Counted from the first letter of the stretch, positions 16,810 to 25,917 are shown. The stretch is DNA of 64,000 nucleotides from Bacillota bacterium (GCA_023400055.1 JAEXFN010000051.1:1-64000), one strand, 5' to 3'. Notes: generated from the sequence alone by a model not told the origin. Numbers and translations are program-made.

Positions 16810-17472
16810 ATGAATTTCAGATATTTGATCTTGGATCTGGATAATACGCTATATCCGCAGTGTTCAGGCATGCTGCAGATGATCGACCGGCGGATCGATC
16901 AATTCATCGCGGCCACTACGGCGATCCCCACGGAACGCATTCCCGAGGTCCGGCAGGAGTATTTGTGCGAGTATGGTACGACCATCGGCGGTTTAGTGAT
17001 GCACCATCGGATTGATCCCGCTGACTATTTCGCATTTGCCTATGATATCGATGTAACGCAATTTGTAAAACCCGATTCCGAACTGGCCGCAGTCTTACAA
17101 AAGCTGGCATTGGCGGAGATCGTCTTCAGCAATAGTCCGTTGGAGTATGTGGAGCGGGTGTTGGCGGTTTTGGGGATTCGGCAGATCATTAACAAGGTCT
17201 ATGACATTCATTTCAGCCGCCTGGTCGGGAAACCCAATCTCTCAAGCTATCAGCGGGTTTTGTCCGATTTGCGGGCGGAGGGGGACGAATGTATTTTCGT
17301 GGATGATGTGGCGGCCAATCTTAGCGGGGCCGCGGCGGCGGGGATGACCCCGGTTTTAATGCGCACGGTCCACGTTCACGGCCATGGCCCCGGGGACGGT
17401 TGGGCGGTTAGCCGGATTCACGACTTGAGCCAACTGGTCCCGGAGATCATTCGTGCCAGGCGCACGGCTTAA
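16810..17472 (+). CDS. HAD-superfamily hydrolase, pyrimidine 5'-nucleotidase type
   Basis: The 220-residue product has the HAD core: nucleophile motif DLDNTLYP at the N-terminus, motif II FSNSPLEY, Lys in GKPNLSSYQ, and motif III FVDDVAANLSGAAAAG. The helical cap and DNTLYP form match the SDT1/pyrimidine 5'-nucleotidase subfamily, which dephosphorylates UMP/CMP or related small phosphates. The substrate is unproven. ATG at 16810 follows GGGAGG by 6 nt. The gene is convergent with the YpiB-like gene, 20 nt apart. Confidence 0.85.
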   Translation: MNFRYLILDLDNTLYPQCSGMLQMIDRRIDQFIAATTAIPTERIPEVRQEYLCEYGTTIGGLVMHHRIDPADYFAFAYDIDVTQFVKPDSELAAVLQKLALAEIVFSNSPLEYVERVLAVLGIRQIINKVYDIHFSRLVGKPNLSSYQRVLSDLRAEGDECIFVDDVAANLSGAAAAGMTPVLMRTVHVHGHGPGDGWAVSRIHDLSQLVPEIIRARRTA

Positions 17473-17491
17473 TTGAGCGCGTCAAGCCCGG

Positions 17492-18037
17492 TCAAAGGCT
17501 CTTTAACTTTTTTACCAGCCGGGCGAATTTCCGTTGGTCCTTGTGATCGAGGGCCGCGTCGATCTGTTGCATTAACTCTTGCTTGGCGATGTCCCGCTTG
17601 ATCCCGGAATTCAACAGTTTCAGTTCGAATTGAAACATGACCTGATCGGCGTAGGCGGAATCGAAAGGAGTCGGGCATTCCTCCATGACGGCCTGATAGG
17701 TCTCGCTGGTCGAACGGTCCGGGAAATAGAGAGTCAGATAGATCGCTTCCTCGGTCGAGGCTTCCAGCAACTGCAAGATGGATTGATAATCGGCGCTGCT
17801 TTGGTCGTCGGCGGAAATGAAAAGCAACGGCGGCATGCCGCTGCCGTCGGTCGACACCACCAACAGCGGCCGCAGGAAGCTGCCGTTCATGACGATATGA
17901 ACCTTGGATAACAATTCTTCCGCGGCGGCCAGCTGATACAAGAAGTCCCTGACCCCGGGAGAAGGAAACGGATAGGTCTCAACAAACCAGTGCAAAAAGT
18001 TCTTTTTCGCCCAGTCGGTAATGGTCTTTTTGGTCAT
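17492..18037 (-). CDS. YpiB/UPF0302-like protein
   Basis: The 181-residue product resembles YpiB: an N-terminal helical block (KNFLHWFVETYPF ... LYQLAAAEELLSKVHIV), a beta core (LLVVSTDG, EEAIYLTLYFP) and a C-terminal IDEALD-like helix pair (MQQIDAALDHKDQRKFARLVKKL). Function in the family is unknown; in B. subtilis ypiB is linked to cell-division and menaquinone-region genes. The assignment rests on pattern, not alignment. Confidence 0.6.
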   Translation of the reverse strand: MTKKTITDWAKKNFLHWFVETYPFPSPGVRDFLYQLAAAEELLSKVHIVMNGSFLRPLLVVSTDGSGMPPLLFISADDQSSADYQSILQLLEASTEEAIYLTLYFPDRSTSETYQAVMEECPTPFDSAYADQVMFQFELKLLNSGIKRDIAKQELMQQIDAALDHKDQRKFARLVKKLKSL

Positions 18038-18254
18038 GGCTGTCCCTCGCCGTCTGCTTAACTTATTTATTAATATACTATCATAGTATTCGGACGAACG
18101 ATAGCCGATGCTAAAAGTGAATTATTTACTCTCAGTTACCGCAGGGTTATGCCCGTTTGACCCGGGCCGGATCAGGAGACAATACGGATCGGGAGCCGGG
18201 GTAATCCAGATAGCAATGCCTAGGAATGAAACAAACGTTGAAGGAGTGATCGAT

Positions 18255-19367
18255 TTGAAGGACCCGCGTTTACAGAAGATGGCGGAAGGCTTGGTCAACT
18301 ACTCGGTGCAATTGCAGCCGGGCGAGAAATTATTGGTTGAGGTGATCGATTCCGGGGCGGATTTGGCCGCGGCGATCATTAAGGAAGCGTACCGGGTCGG
18401 CGGCGTGCCATTCATACTGACCCGGAACAAGCGACTCGACCGGGAGATTATGCTCGGCGCACGGCAGGAGCAACTCGCCAAGATGGCCGAGTATGAACTG
18501 GTCCAGATGCGGGAGATGAACGCTTACTTAGCCATCCGCGGGGCGGAGAACACCAGTGAGACTGCGGACGTTCCTGCGACCCAGCACCAGTTGTTCGGGA
18601 AGTACTACCAGAGGCCGGTCTCCGATCAACGGGTGAACCATACCAAGTGGTGCGTCATGCGCTATCCCAATCCGGCGATGGCCCAGTCGGCCAATATGAG
18701 CACCGAGGCTTTCGAGGATTTTTACTTTGACGTCTGCACGCTGGATTATAGCAAGATGAAGCAGGCCATGGAACCGCTCAAGCGCCTGATGGAACGGACC
18801 GACCAGGTGCGGATGGTGGGCCCCGGGACCGACCTGACCTTTTCCATCAAGGGCCTGCCGGCGATTCCCTGCGCGGGCCGGATGAATATTCCCGACGGTG
18901 AGATCTTTACCGCGCCGGTCCGCGATTCGATCAACGGAACGATCGCTTACAATACGCCCGCGGTCTATCAGGGCTATACCTTCGAGCAGATCCGCTTCCG
19001 GTTCGAACACGGCAAGATCGTCGAGGCCCACAGCAATGACGACCAACGCATTGACCACGTGCTGGATACCGATGAGGGCGCGCGGTACGTCGGCGAATTC
19101 TCGCTGGGCGTCAACCCCTATATTCTGCAGCCGATGAAGGACACCCTGTTCGACGAGAAGATCATGGGCAGCATTCATTTCACCCCCGGCCAGGCGTATG
19201 AGGAATGCGACAATCGCAACCGTTCGGCCATCCACTGGGATCTGGTGATGATCCAACGCCCGGAATACGGCGGCGGCGAGATTTACTTCGACGGGAAGCT
19301 CATCCGCAAAGACGGCCGCTTCGTCCTGCCGGAGCTGGAACCGCTCAATCCGGAAAATCTGAAATAA
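18255..19367 (+). CDS. M29-family aminopeptidase (AmpS/AmpT-like)
   Basis: The 370-residue metallopeptidase removes N-terminal residues from peptides in the cytoplasm. Family blocks seen are KMAEGLVNYSVQLQPGEK, the metal-site region GEIFTAPVRDSINGTI, YVGEFSLGVN, GSIHFTPGQAYEECDNRN and SAIHWDLV, with Glu, His and Asp ligands. TTG at 18255, 8 nt after AAGGAG, yields MKDPRLQKMAEGL and the usual length; the frame stays open upstream to 18108 but that extension looks non-coding. It is divergent from the YpiB-like gene. Confidence 0.88.
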   Translation: MKDPRLQKMAEGLVNYSVQLQPGEKLLVEVIDSGADLAAAIIKEAYRVGGVPFILTRNKRLDREIMLGARQEQLAKMAEYELVQMREMNAYLAIRGAENTSETADVPATQHQLFGKYYQRPVSDQRVNHTKWCVMRYPNPAMAQSANMSTEAFEDFYFDVCTLDYSKMKQAMEPLKRLMERTDQVRMVGPGTDLTFSIKGLPAIPCAGRMNIPDGEIFTAPVRDSINGTIAYNTPAVYQGYTFEQIRFRFEHGKIVEAHSNDDQRIDHVLDTDEGARYVGEFSLGVNPYILQPMKDTLFDEKIMGSIHFTPGQAYEECDNRNRSAIHWDLVMIQRPEYGGGEIYFDGKLIRKDGRFVLPELEPLNPENLK

Positions 19368-19416
19368 GCGCCGGTTCGGGAAACCGTTGGGCGCGGCACT
19401 GCGTTTTGGATGCCTA

Positions 19417-20158
19417 CGGCCAACTTCCTTCCCGCAACCGGGAAGGGGTTGGCCGGCATTCAACCATGCCAAGCAGCGCCTCCGGCAAGTAAATTGTAAG
19501 CTAAAGTTTTTAAGTCCGCCAAGGGGACGCTGCTTCCCCTTAGAATCCCGCGGGTGTCCGGTTCGTCCCTGAACTGGCAAGGTAAAAGGTAAATGGACAG
19601 TAACTAACCGAAAGATGTATTGTTTAGGAGAAAGCAGAGGGCCAATGGGGGCTATTCCTGCCCCCATACCCCCCGGACCAAAGGGTGTAGTGGGACACCC
19701 TTTGGAATCCGCCCAGCCGGAACCGAGGTTCCGGCACCTCCTGATTCATCCGGGGTTTTAGAATGCCGCCGCCATCCATGGCCTTCTGACTGTCAACCAA
19801 GTGTAGGCTTCCGACCCCGACCGCTGTTTTTCATCCTGAAAAGAAGCGGCGCCGTCTCCCTCCCTGGAGACGGGTGCTGTTCGAACGTTATGTCATTATT
19901 CGTTGATTTACTTATGAGCACTTAACTTTCGACTACCCGCCGCCTTCAAGGATGAAGGCGGGCGACGCATCTTTTCATGGATGAAAAACTGCGGTCGCCA
20001 GCGGAGGGGACATCGAAAGTCAAGACCAAGTAGCCAGACAGAAGGCCAGGGATGGCGAAGACGGTTACCGGATGCATAAGGGAGGACGGGAATCCGTAGG
20101 TTCCAGCGGTTTTTTGGTTACTTTTTTGACGCCAAAAAAGTAACCCGCCGCCGGAACC
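19417..20158. repeat. hairpin-rich intergenic region
   Basis: No gene was found between 19368 and 20483. At least seven hairpins are visible: 19417-19455, 19521-19541, 19645-19667, 19678-19705 (11-bp stem), 19716-19735, 19941-19960, and 20116-20145 (13-bp stem GGTTACTTTTTTG) extended by arms at 20099-20104 and 20153-20158. Such runs of stems are typical of dispersed intergenic elements. The segment from 20146 (CCGCCGCCGG, ACCGTGG ...) resembles 42433-42488. Confidence 0.7.
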
Positions 20159-20224
20159 GTGGGCCAAAAGAAGGAGCATCCAAAAGTTCTTCCCTTTTTC
20201 TCTGCGAAAGTTGAATTGGTAAAA

Positions 20225-20266
20225 GAGCTTGTTGAGCGACTGAGCGAGCTTGCTGAGCACTCGATA
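20225..20266. repeat. 21-bp tandem dyad array, family A (locus 2, two units)
   Basis: Two degenerate units with the same linker (GAGCTTG) and dyad remnant as locus 1, same orientation. It lies 218 nt before the YcxB-like gene, whose other side carries the long locus 3 array in the opposite orientation. Confidence 0.85.
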
Positions 20267-20483
20267 ATCAGAATGTTGTTTATCCACCAAAATAAGAGTT
20301 TTAGTAATGAAAGCAGAACATTTATTCACAAAAGCGGGAACCGATTCGCAAAATGAGGATGGATTGTGAATAAGTTATCTGGTAAAGTAATGAGGAGAAG
20401 TTTTTGGGGCGATGGCAGTTTTTGATGCCCGGATCCCGCCCGGGCATCGGCAGCGGCCCGCTACGAAATGGAAGGAATTATTG

Positions 20484-20954
20484 ATGGTTATTAAGACGAA
20501 ATCTTTTTCATTCACCAAAGCGATTTATTTTACCATCCTCTTGAAAAATTCCTTGAAGAGCAACTGGTGGGTCCTGGTGCTCCTGGCCGGCTTGGCGGGT
20601 TACCAGTCCACCAAGGGCTGGTCGCCGGCCTTGGCCTGGTGCGGCGGCGGGCTGGTCGCCTTTGTGCTGTATTTGGTCTTCCGTTGCTGGCGGCACACCG
20701 CGGCCAAGCATAATCCGTTGTTTTACGCGGATCGCCATTTCGAAATCGACAGCCAGTTTTTGAACTGCCGGTTTGCGGACGGCACCCTCAATCAGATCAA
20801 GCTGGCCAGCATGAAACGGATCGTCCGGACGGCACAGCATTACGAGTTATACCTGAGCCGCAAGCAGTTCATTTATCTGCCGGTTACGGCGTTCGCCAGC
20901 CAACGGGACTTGAATCTGTTTCAAACCTTGCTCAAGGGAGTAAAATGGGGCTAG
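20484..20954 (+). CDS. YcxB-like membrane protein
   Basis: The 156-residue product has two adjacent transmembrane helices (about 28-46 and 50-70) and a C-terminal cytoplasmic domain of the YcxB-like type, with QIKLASMKRIVRTAQHYELYL and FIYLPVTAFASQRDL blocks. The domain is PH-like; its role is unknown. ATG at 20484 follows GAAGGAAT. The gene stands alone and is bracketed by two 21-bp repeat arrays facing each other (20225 and 21107). Confidence 0.75.
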   Translation: MVIKTKSFSFTKAIYFTILLKNSLKSNWWVLVLLAGLAGYQSTKGWSPALAWCGGGLVAFVLYLVFRCWRHTAAKHNPLFYADRHFEIDSQFLNCRFADGTLNQIKLASMKRIVRTAQHYELYLSRKQFIYLPVTAFASQRDLNLFQTLLKGVKWG

Positions 20955-21106
20955 CGGCTGTCGGGGTTTTACCCGCCGGAATGATTGCCCATTCGGTGAG
21001 TTCCGAGCCGCAATTGAAACAAACATTTTCTGATCTCCCGCTGCGCCTCCGCGCCGCTCCGGGAGATTATTTTTTAAGGGAGTAGGCAGGGCAAATTCCA
21101 CAGTGA

Positions 21107-21358
21107 GCTCACTCAGTTACTAAACAAGCTCTCTCAGTCGCTGAAGAAGTTCATTCAGTCACTGAAGAAGCTCATTTAGTTACTGAAGAAGCTCATTCGG
21201 TTACTGAAGAAGTTCATTCAGTAACTGAAGAAGCTCATTCAGTTACTGAAGAAGTTCATTCAGTTACTGAAGAAGCTCATTCAGTTACTGAAGAAGTTCA
21301 TTCGGTTACTAAAGAAGCTCATTCGGTTACTGAAGAAGCTCGTTCAGAGCCAGCTCGA
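21107..21358. repeat. 21-bp tandem dyad array, family A (locus 3, twelve units)
   Basis: Eleven good units and a decayed twelfth. Each has a perfect or near-perfect 13-bp dyad TTCAGTnACTGAA and an 8-nt linker GAAGCTCA or GAAGTTCA; the linker alternates. The linker orientation is opposite to loci 1, 2 and 4. On the plus strand one frame is open through the whole array (heptapeptide repeat of the form EEAHSVT), but an upstream stop and the absence of any start codon argue against translation. Confidence 0.95.
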
Positions 21359-21366
21359 TAATCGTT

Positions 21367-21397
21367 AGAAATCCTGCTTGACAGCAGGATTTCTTTT
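21367..21397 (+). terminator. terminator at the end of array locus 3
   Basis: AGAAATCCTGCT and AGCAGGATTTCT (12 bp, loop TGAC) are followed by TTTT. It lies 9 nt after the repeat array, so the array would be the last part of any rightward transcript from the YcxB-like gene. Confidence 0.85.
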
Positions 21398-21635
21398 AGG
21401 TATTGTTACTCAGGTTGATCACCATAGAAAACTCGGTTCCGCCCTTTTCGGCTTCATGGTAGATCGCTTTGATTCCCTTCCAGATATCATCGGCTTTTTC
21501 ACTGTAAAGATAGGTGCTCTGGTTGCCCACCTCATGCTTCACGCCGGTCTGTTTTAAGGCGGCGATCGACTGATTGATGATCTGGTCCGATTCCAGGGTT
21601 TCCAGCGGGAATAAAGACACTTCGCAGGTTAACAA
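21396..21635 (-). CDS. YKOF/MTH1187-like thiamine-binding family protein
   Basis: The 79-residue product has the UPF0045/YKOF-like fold pattern: MLTCEVSLFPL, then an SIAALKQTGVKHEVG helix-strand unit, STYLYSE and a final VINLSNNT strand. Members bind thiamine or its pyrimidine precursor and often accompany HMP transporters, but no transporter is adjacent here. TTG at 21635, 7 nt after GGGAGG, fits the family N-terminus better than the longer frame to 21686. Confidence 0.75.
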   Translation of the reverse strand: MLTCEVSLFPLETLESDQIINQSIAALKQTGVKHEVGNQSTYLYSEKADDIWKGIKAIYHEAEKGGTEFSMVINLSNNT

Positions 21636-21686
21636 GCGGATTCCTCCCTGTTTTTTTAAAAGTTTGCCCGCCGCCCGGGAAGTCAA

Positions 21687-22164
21687 ACCCGGAGATTGTT
21701 ACCAAGCCGGTTATTAAGCCCGTTACCGAGCCCGTTCGGCAGTCAGGTAGTTAAAGCGAGGAGGACGACGGGGCCGGCCCGGCATAATATCCCGCCAGGG
21801 GGTCGCCTGGCCTTCCGCAAAGCGCGGCGTGGGAAACCCCGCAGAATTCAACCGCAAATCGCGCGCTCCGGGAAAATGTGTTGCCGGGCGGCTTTGGCTG
21901 TGGTAAATCCGCAACTCAACCTATATAGTATATTAAGAACAAGCAGGCGGGGGATAATACTTTCTTAGACGGCAAGGGGAAGGGAACCGCCGTTTGAAAG
22001 CAAAAGCTGCTTTATACTGGTAATTTAAAAAAATTGCGTCCGATCAAGCAGGAACTTAATACGAATCTTGTTCGTTAAATGAAAAGTGTTGCAGGAAAAT
22101 AGATCCTGTTGTCAAATTAATTTTAGGAAGCACCACCGTCAAACACTTGAAGGGGTGTGAAGTA
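21687..22164. other. intergenic gap without recognised content
   Basis: No gene, RNA gene or clear promoter was found between the divergent genes at 21635 and 22165. Several GAGG motifs are not followed by coding sequence. Confidence 0.5.
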
Positions 22165-23346
22165 GTGATTAAAGAACGCTGCGATATCCTGATTCTGTCC
22201 GCCAGCTTCGGCGGAGGTCATAACCAGGTGGCCCGAGCCTTGACGCAGGCTTTACATATGCAGGCCCCCGGTTTGCGGATTATTACCGTGGATTATTGCG
22301 ATCTGTTGTACCCGTTATTCAACCGTTTCACGCAATTCAGTTATAACCAGAGCGTCCGGCATTTCCCGGTCGGCTACGCTCTTTATTACCAAGCCACGGG
22401 CAAGATCTCGCCCGACTCCTTCTGGCAACGGCGTTTGAACCGGATGGGCTATACGGAGCTGATTATGCTGGTGAACCGGCTGGCGCCGCGGGTGATCGTC
22501 TCGACCTTCCCGCTCCCGGCCGGGGTGCTCTCCGAGATGAAGGAGTCCGGCGATCTGGATGTCCCGGTGGTCACGGTGATTACCGACATCTGTGTCCACA
22601 GCCAGTGGATCCATCCTTACACCGACCTGTATCTGGTCGGTTCCGCCGAAGTGGCTCGGGGTCTGGAGGAGCGGGGCATTCAGCAGCAGAAGATCGCCGT
22701 GACCGGCATACCCATCCTGCCCACCTTTACCCGGGCGGTGGCCCGCGAACGGGTCAAAGCCGAGTTGGGCTACGCCCCCGATGAACGGCTCATTCTGTTT
22801 ATGGGCGGCAACAACGGCGTTTTCGGAACGACCCAGTTCCACCATTTATTGCGCGATCTGCCGCCCAATATCAAGGCGTTGATTTTGACCGGCTCCAATC
22901 AGGACCTGTATGAGAAACTGCAGGCGAACTACGCCAAATGCCGGAACATGCGGATCTGCAAATATGTCGACAGCGTGCCCGATCTGATGAGCTGCGCCGA
23001 TTTGCTGATCACCAAGGCCGGCGGCATCAGCATCTCTGAGGCTTTGGCCAAGGGACTGCCGATGATTATTTATAAGCCGACGCCGGGGCACGAGGAAGCC
23101 AACGCCAATTATTTATGGCGGCACCGGGCGGCCATCGTCGCCAAGAGCGAACGGCGGCTGAAAATCGCTATCCAGCGCCTGATCACCGATGAAGAGTTCC
23201 GCGAACGTTTCCGGAAAAATTGCCTGAAGATCGCCACGCCGGATTCGGCGCTGGTCGGCGCCAAATTGATTTTGAATTTACTGACGCCGCGGGCGCGTGG
23301 TACCCGGTATTTAAAAATGTCCATAAGGAGAGAAATCCGTGCCTGA
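22165..23346 (+). CDS. MGDG synthase/UgtP-type glycosyltransferase (GT28)
   Basis: The 393-residue product adds sugar to diacylglycerol or a similar lipid carrier at the inner face of the membrane. It has the N-terminal LSASFGGGHNQVARAL loop of the monogalactosyldiacylglycerol synthase family, and the C-terminal UDP-sugar site DLLITKAGGISISEALAKG with the PTPGHEEANA block. GTG at 22165 is 7 nt after AAGGGGTG; an earlier in-frame TTG at 22147 overlaps that site. It starts a tight four-gene operon; its end overlaps the MFS gene by 8 nt. Glycolipid or anchor synthesis is likely. Confidence 0.88.
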   Translation: MIKERCDILILSASFGGGHNQVARALTQALHMQAPGLRIITVDYCDLLYPLFNRFTQFSYNQSVRHFPVGYALYYQATGKISPDSFWQRRLNRMGYTELIMLVNRLAPRVIVSTFPLPAGVLSEMKESGDLDVPVVTVITDICVHSQWIHPYTDLYLVGSAEVARGLEERGIQQQKIAVTGIPILPTFTRAVARERVKAELGYAPDERLILFMGGNNGVFGTTQFHHLLRDLPPNIKALILTGSNQDLYEKLQANYAKCRNMRICKYVDSVPDLMSCADLLITKAGGISISEALAKGLPMIIYKPTPGHEEANANYLWRHRAAIVAKSERRLKIAIQRLITDEEFRERFRKNCLKIATPDSALVGAKLILNLLTPRARGTRYLKMSIRREIRA

Positions 23347-24631
23347 TCAGAAACAATGCTTCTTCGCTCATCCGGTGATTCTATCCTTTCTCGCTATCAT
23401 CGCGTCGGTAGAATTTATCCGGATGTCGTTATTTTTGACCCTGCTGCCCAGCTTCCTGACGAACATCCATTTTAGCACGGTAGCGCTGGGAGTGGTGATG
23501 TCAGCCAACCTTTTGGCCGATAATCTTTTTAAAAGCGGCGCGGGTTGGCTGGTCGATCACAAAGGGCCATGGCCGATGCTGATCGCCGGAACCATCGGCG
23601 TTTTGGCCGGATTGCTGCTCATCGAGACGTTCCACCGGAATATTCTGGTGATGTGCATCGGCGCGGTTCTGCTGGGGTTGGGAGCCTCCCCGACCTGGCC
23701 GGCCACCATCTCCGGCACGATCCGGATCATCGGCGAGGAGAAACGGGCCACGATGATCAGTTTCATCTCAGTGGTCTGGCTGGCCGGTGGCGGCTCCGGC
23801 CCCATTCTGATGGGCTTTTTGATCGATACGAGGTTGCGGATGTTTCTGCAAAAACTGCATTTGCCGCTGATCGACGCCTATCGGACCGGTTTCTTTCTAT
23901 TGACGGTCATTGCCGCTCTGGCGGTGGTCGTCGCCACCCTGGGCTGGATCGGCTGGAATCAGATACCCCGGCTGCAGCCGAACCGGAGCGGCGCGACCGA
24001 TGTGAAACGGCACAAACTCAAGGCGGTGCTGAAACGTTTATGGGAAGTCAAGGGCCTGATCCCCGGGATGTTTTTTCAGACCATGTCGCTGGGGATCCTT
24101 TTCCCGAATATCTTGCGCTTCGTGGTGAACAAGATCGGCATTACCGAAGCCCAGTACAGCCTCCTGTTGTTAATCGGCGGCGCGGTGGTGGTAGCGTTTA
24201 TGATTCCCGTCGGCCATCTGGCCGATCATTGGGGAACCAAAGGCTTCCTGGTGGCGGGTTTCGGTTTGGCATCCCTCTCGCTGCTGGTGTTGACCCAGTA
24301 CGGCGATCGCCATAATGTCTGGTGGATCGGCGCTTTGGTCGGCCTGTCGTACTCGTTGATCCAACCGGCCTGGAACGCCTTGTTGGCCGGGGCGATCCCG
24401 CCCGAGCACCGCGGGGTACTGATGGGCCTGTTCATGTCGGTCGAAGGATTGGGATTCGGCCTGGGGCCGCTGGTCGGAGGGTTCCTGGGCGAAGTCACGG
24501 CCCGCATCGGCGGCCTGACCCTGACCGGCCTGACCACGCCGTTTTATGTCAGCAGCGTTTGTCTGGCCATCATGGCCTTGGTATATTTGATTTATCCATT
24601 CCATCAATATCGTTTGAAAGAAGAGACCTGA
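23339..24631 (+). CDS. MFS transporter
   Basis: The 430-residue product has 12 predicted transmembrane helices. It carries the MFS loop 2-3 motif in degenerate form (LADNLFKSGAGWLVDHKG) and its second-half counterpart GHLADHWGTKG. The start is GTG at 23339, overlapping the glycosyltransferase gene, so translation is coupled. Given its partners it may move a glycolipid or cell-envelope metabolite; the substrate is not visible. Confidence 0.88.
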   Translation: MPDQKQCFFAHPVILSFLAIIASVEFIRMSLFLTLLPSFLTNIHFSTVALGVVMSANLLADNLFKSGAGWLVDHKGPWPMLIAGTIGVLAGLLLIETFHRNILVMCIGAVLLGLGASPTWPATISGTIRIIGEEKRATMISFISVVWLAGGGSGPILMGFLIDTRLRMFLQKLHLPLIDAYRTGFFLLTVIAALAVVVATLGWIGWNQIPRLQPNRSGATDVKRHKLKAVLKRLWEVKGLIPGMFFQTMSLGILFPNILRFVVNKIGITEAQYSLLLLIGGAVVVAFMIPVGHLADHWGTKGFLVAGFGLASLSLLVLTQYGDRHNVWWIGALVGLSYSLIQPAWNALLAGAIPPEHRGVLMGLFMSVEGLGFGLGPLVGGFLGEVTARIGGLTLTGLTTPFYVSSVCLAIMALVYLIYPFHQYRLKEET

Positions 24632-24632
24632 C

Positions 24633-25382
24633 ATGATCGGATATTTGGCCATTGGCGCCATCGCGGCCTGGGTTGTGTGTTATCCGGCCTGCGATTATTT
24701 CGTGCGTCTCCTGGCCCGGAATGTGCTGCGGCACGGACCGGCCGGCCCAGAACCGCTGATCTGTTTGACCTTTGACGACGGGCCGAATCCCGAAGTTACG
24801 CCGCGAATTCTGGATACGCTGAAAGAATTGCGGGTCCGGGCAGTCTTCTTCCTGGTGGGAACCAAGGCCCGCCAGAATCCGGACCTGGTCCGGCGGATGC
24901 TGGCGGAAGGGCATGAGGTCGGACTGCATACCTTGAATCACCGCCATGCTTATTCGTTGTTTTGGAAGGGAAGCCGAAATGTAATCCAGGAAGGCATCCA
25001 ATGTATCACGGCGATTACCGGCCGGCCAGTGCACTGGTACCGTCCGCCCTGGGGCGCCTCCAATCTGTTTCAGTACCGGCTGGTCCGTAGCCTGCGGTTG
25101 CAGCTGGTCCTCTGGTCGGCCAATGCCCGGGACTGGCGGCTCGCGACCCAGCCCGAGCAGATCCTGGAGCGTTTGAAACGGCGCGTCAAACCCGGCGCGG
25201 TCATCGTCCTGCATGATTCGGGAGGCGAGGGCGGAGCGCCGCAACACACCCTGCAGGCTTTGCCGGAACTCATCCGTTATTATCTGGGCAAAGGATGGCG
25301 CTTCGTCACTTTAGAAGAATTTTCGGGAGGTTGCACGCATGAAGGGAGTTACTACACTCCGGCGAATCGGCCAGGCCATTGA
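24633..25382 (+). CDS. polysaccharide deacetylase (NodB/CE4 family)
   Basis: The 249-residue product has one N-terminal transmembrane helix and a NodB domain: LTFDDGPNP (catalytic base and metal Asp), HTLNHRHA (metal His pair), RPPWGA and VLHDSGGEGG. These enzymes remove N-acetyl groups from peptidoglycan or other polysaccharides at the cell surface. It starts 1 nt after the MFS stop, and its end overlaps the YkoP-like gene by 44 nt. Confidence 0.9.
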   Translation: MIGYLAIGAIAAWVVCYPACDYFVRLLARNVLRHGPAGPEPLICLTFDDGPNPEVTPRILDTLKELRVRAVFFLVGTKARQNPDLVRRMLAEGHEVGLHTLNHRHAYSLFWKGSRNVIQEGIQCITAITGRPVHWYRPPWGASNLFQYRLVRSLRLQLVLWSANARDWRLATQPEQILERLKRRVKPGAVIVLHDSGGEGGAPQHTLQALPELIRYYLGKGWRFVTLEEFSGGCTHEGSYYTPANRPGH

Positions 25383-25917
25383 CAGGCGTTATCTTGAGCA
25401 AGCGGGGGCCGGCCCGATCCCCGGTTCGGAGCTGGGGCTGCTGTTGATCTGTTACCATCCCCACCATGGCAAAAAACTCATCGAACTGCCGGATCAAACG
25501 ATCATTCAGCCCGGCCAGCTGGTCAGCGAATTGCATTTTTCAAATAAGCGGATCACCGAGATCGCCGATGAATCGCAACGCTCCCTGGAATGGCAACTGC
25601 TGGACATGCTGAAACAGGAGTTGGGGACGCTCGCCAAAGCCTGTGCCGACGGCTTGATTTCCGAGGAGATCCAAGCTTTTTACGGCACCAATGTTTTGGC
25701 GGCCGGCGCGCGCCGCCTGGGCTTCACCCTGATTCCGATGCCCAAGGGCTGGAACCGCTATTGGGTGGGTTTCTGGGAATCGATGCTGCGCTTAATTTAT
25801 TATTCGTTTAAAACCAGCAAAAAAGTCAGCCTCAAACGGACGATGGACCCCTATGAGATTTGGATGTCCCGCAACCAGCTGGTTCAACGGTATCTGAAGC
25901 CCCGCAAGGAGGTCTAG
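25339..25917 (+). CDS. YkoP-like protein
   Basis: The 192-residue product resembles YkoP of B. subtilis, which is found with glycosyltransferase and deacetylase genes (ykoN-ykoT). Features seen: a His-rich loop (CYHPHHGKKLIEL), LVSELHFSN, and a hydrophobic patch WVGFWESMLRLIYY that may touch the membrane. No catalytic motif was recognised. ATG at 25339 lies inside the deacetylase gene behind GGGAGG, so the two are coupled. It closes the envelope operon. Confidence 0.65.
   Translation: MKGVTTLRRIGQAIDRRYLEQAGAGPIPGSELGLLLICYHPHHGKKLIELPDQTIIQPGQLVSELHFSNKRITEIADESQRSLEWQLLDMLKQELGTLAKACADGLISEEIQAFYGTNVLAAGARRLGFTLIPMPKGWNRYWVGFWESMLRLIYYSFKTSKKVSLKRTMDPYEIWMSRNQLVQRYLKPRKEV

Noticed and set aside
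18528..19667. A 379-codon open frame antisense to the M29 aminopeptidase
   Set aside because: It extends into non-coding DNA and has no family features, while the plus-strand frame has the M29 metal-site motifs.
19946..20329. A 127-codon minus-strand frame in the hairpin-rich gap
   Set aside because: It spans several perfect hairpins and part of a repeat array, which is not compatible with a conserved protein; no start signal was seen.
21107..21358. Array locus 3 read as a heptapeptide-repeat protein
   Set aside because: One frame is open through the array, but it has an upstream stop, no start codon and no ribosome site, and sister arrays have stops in all forward frames.
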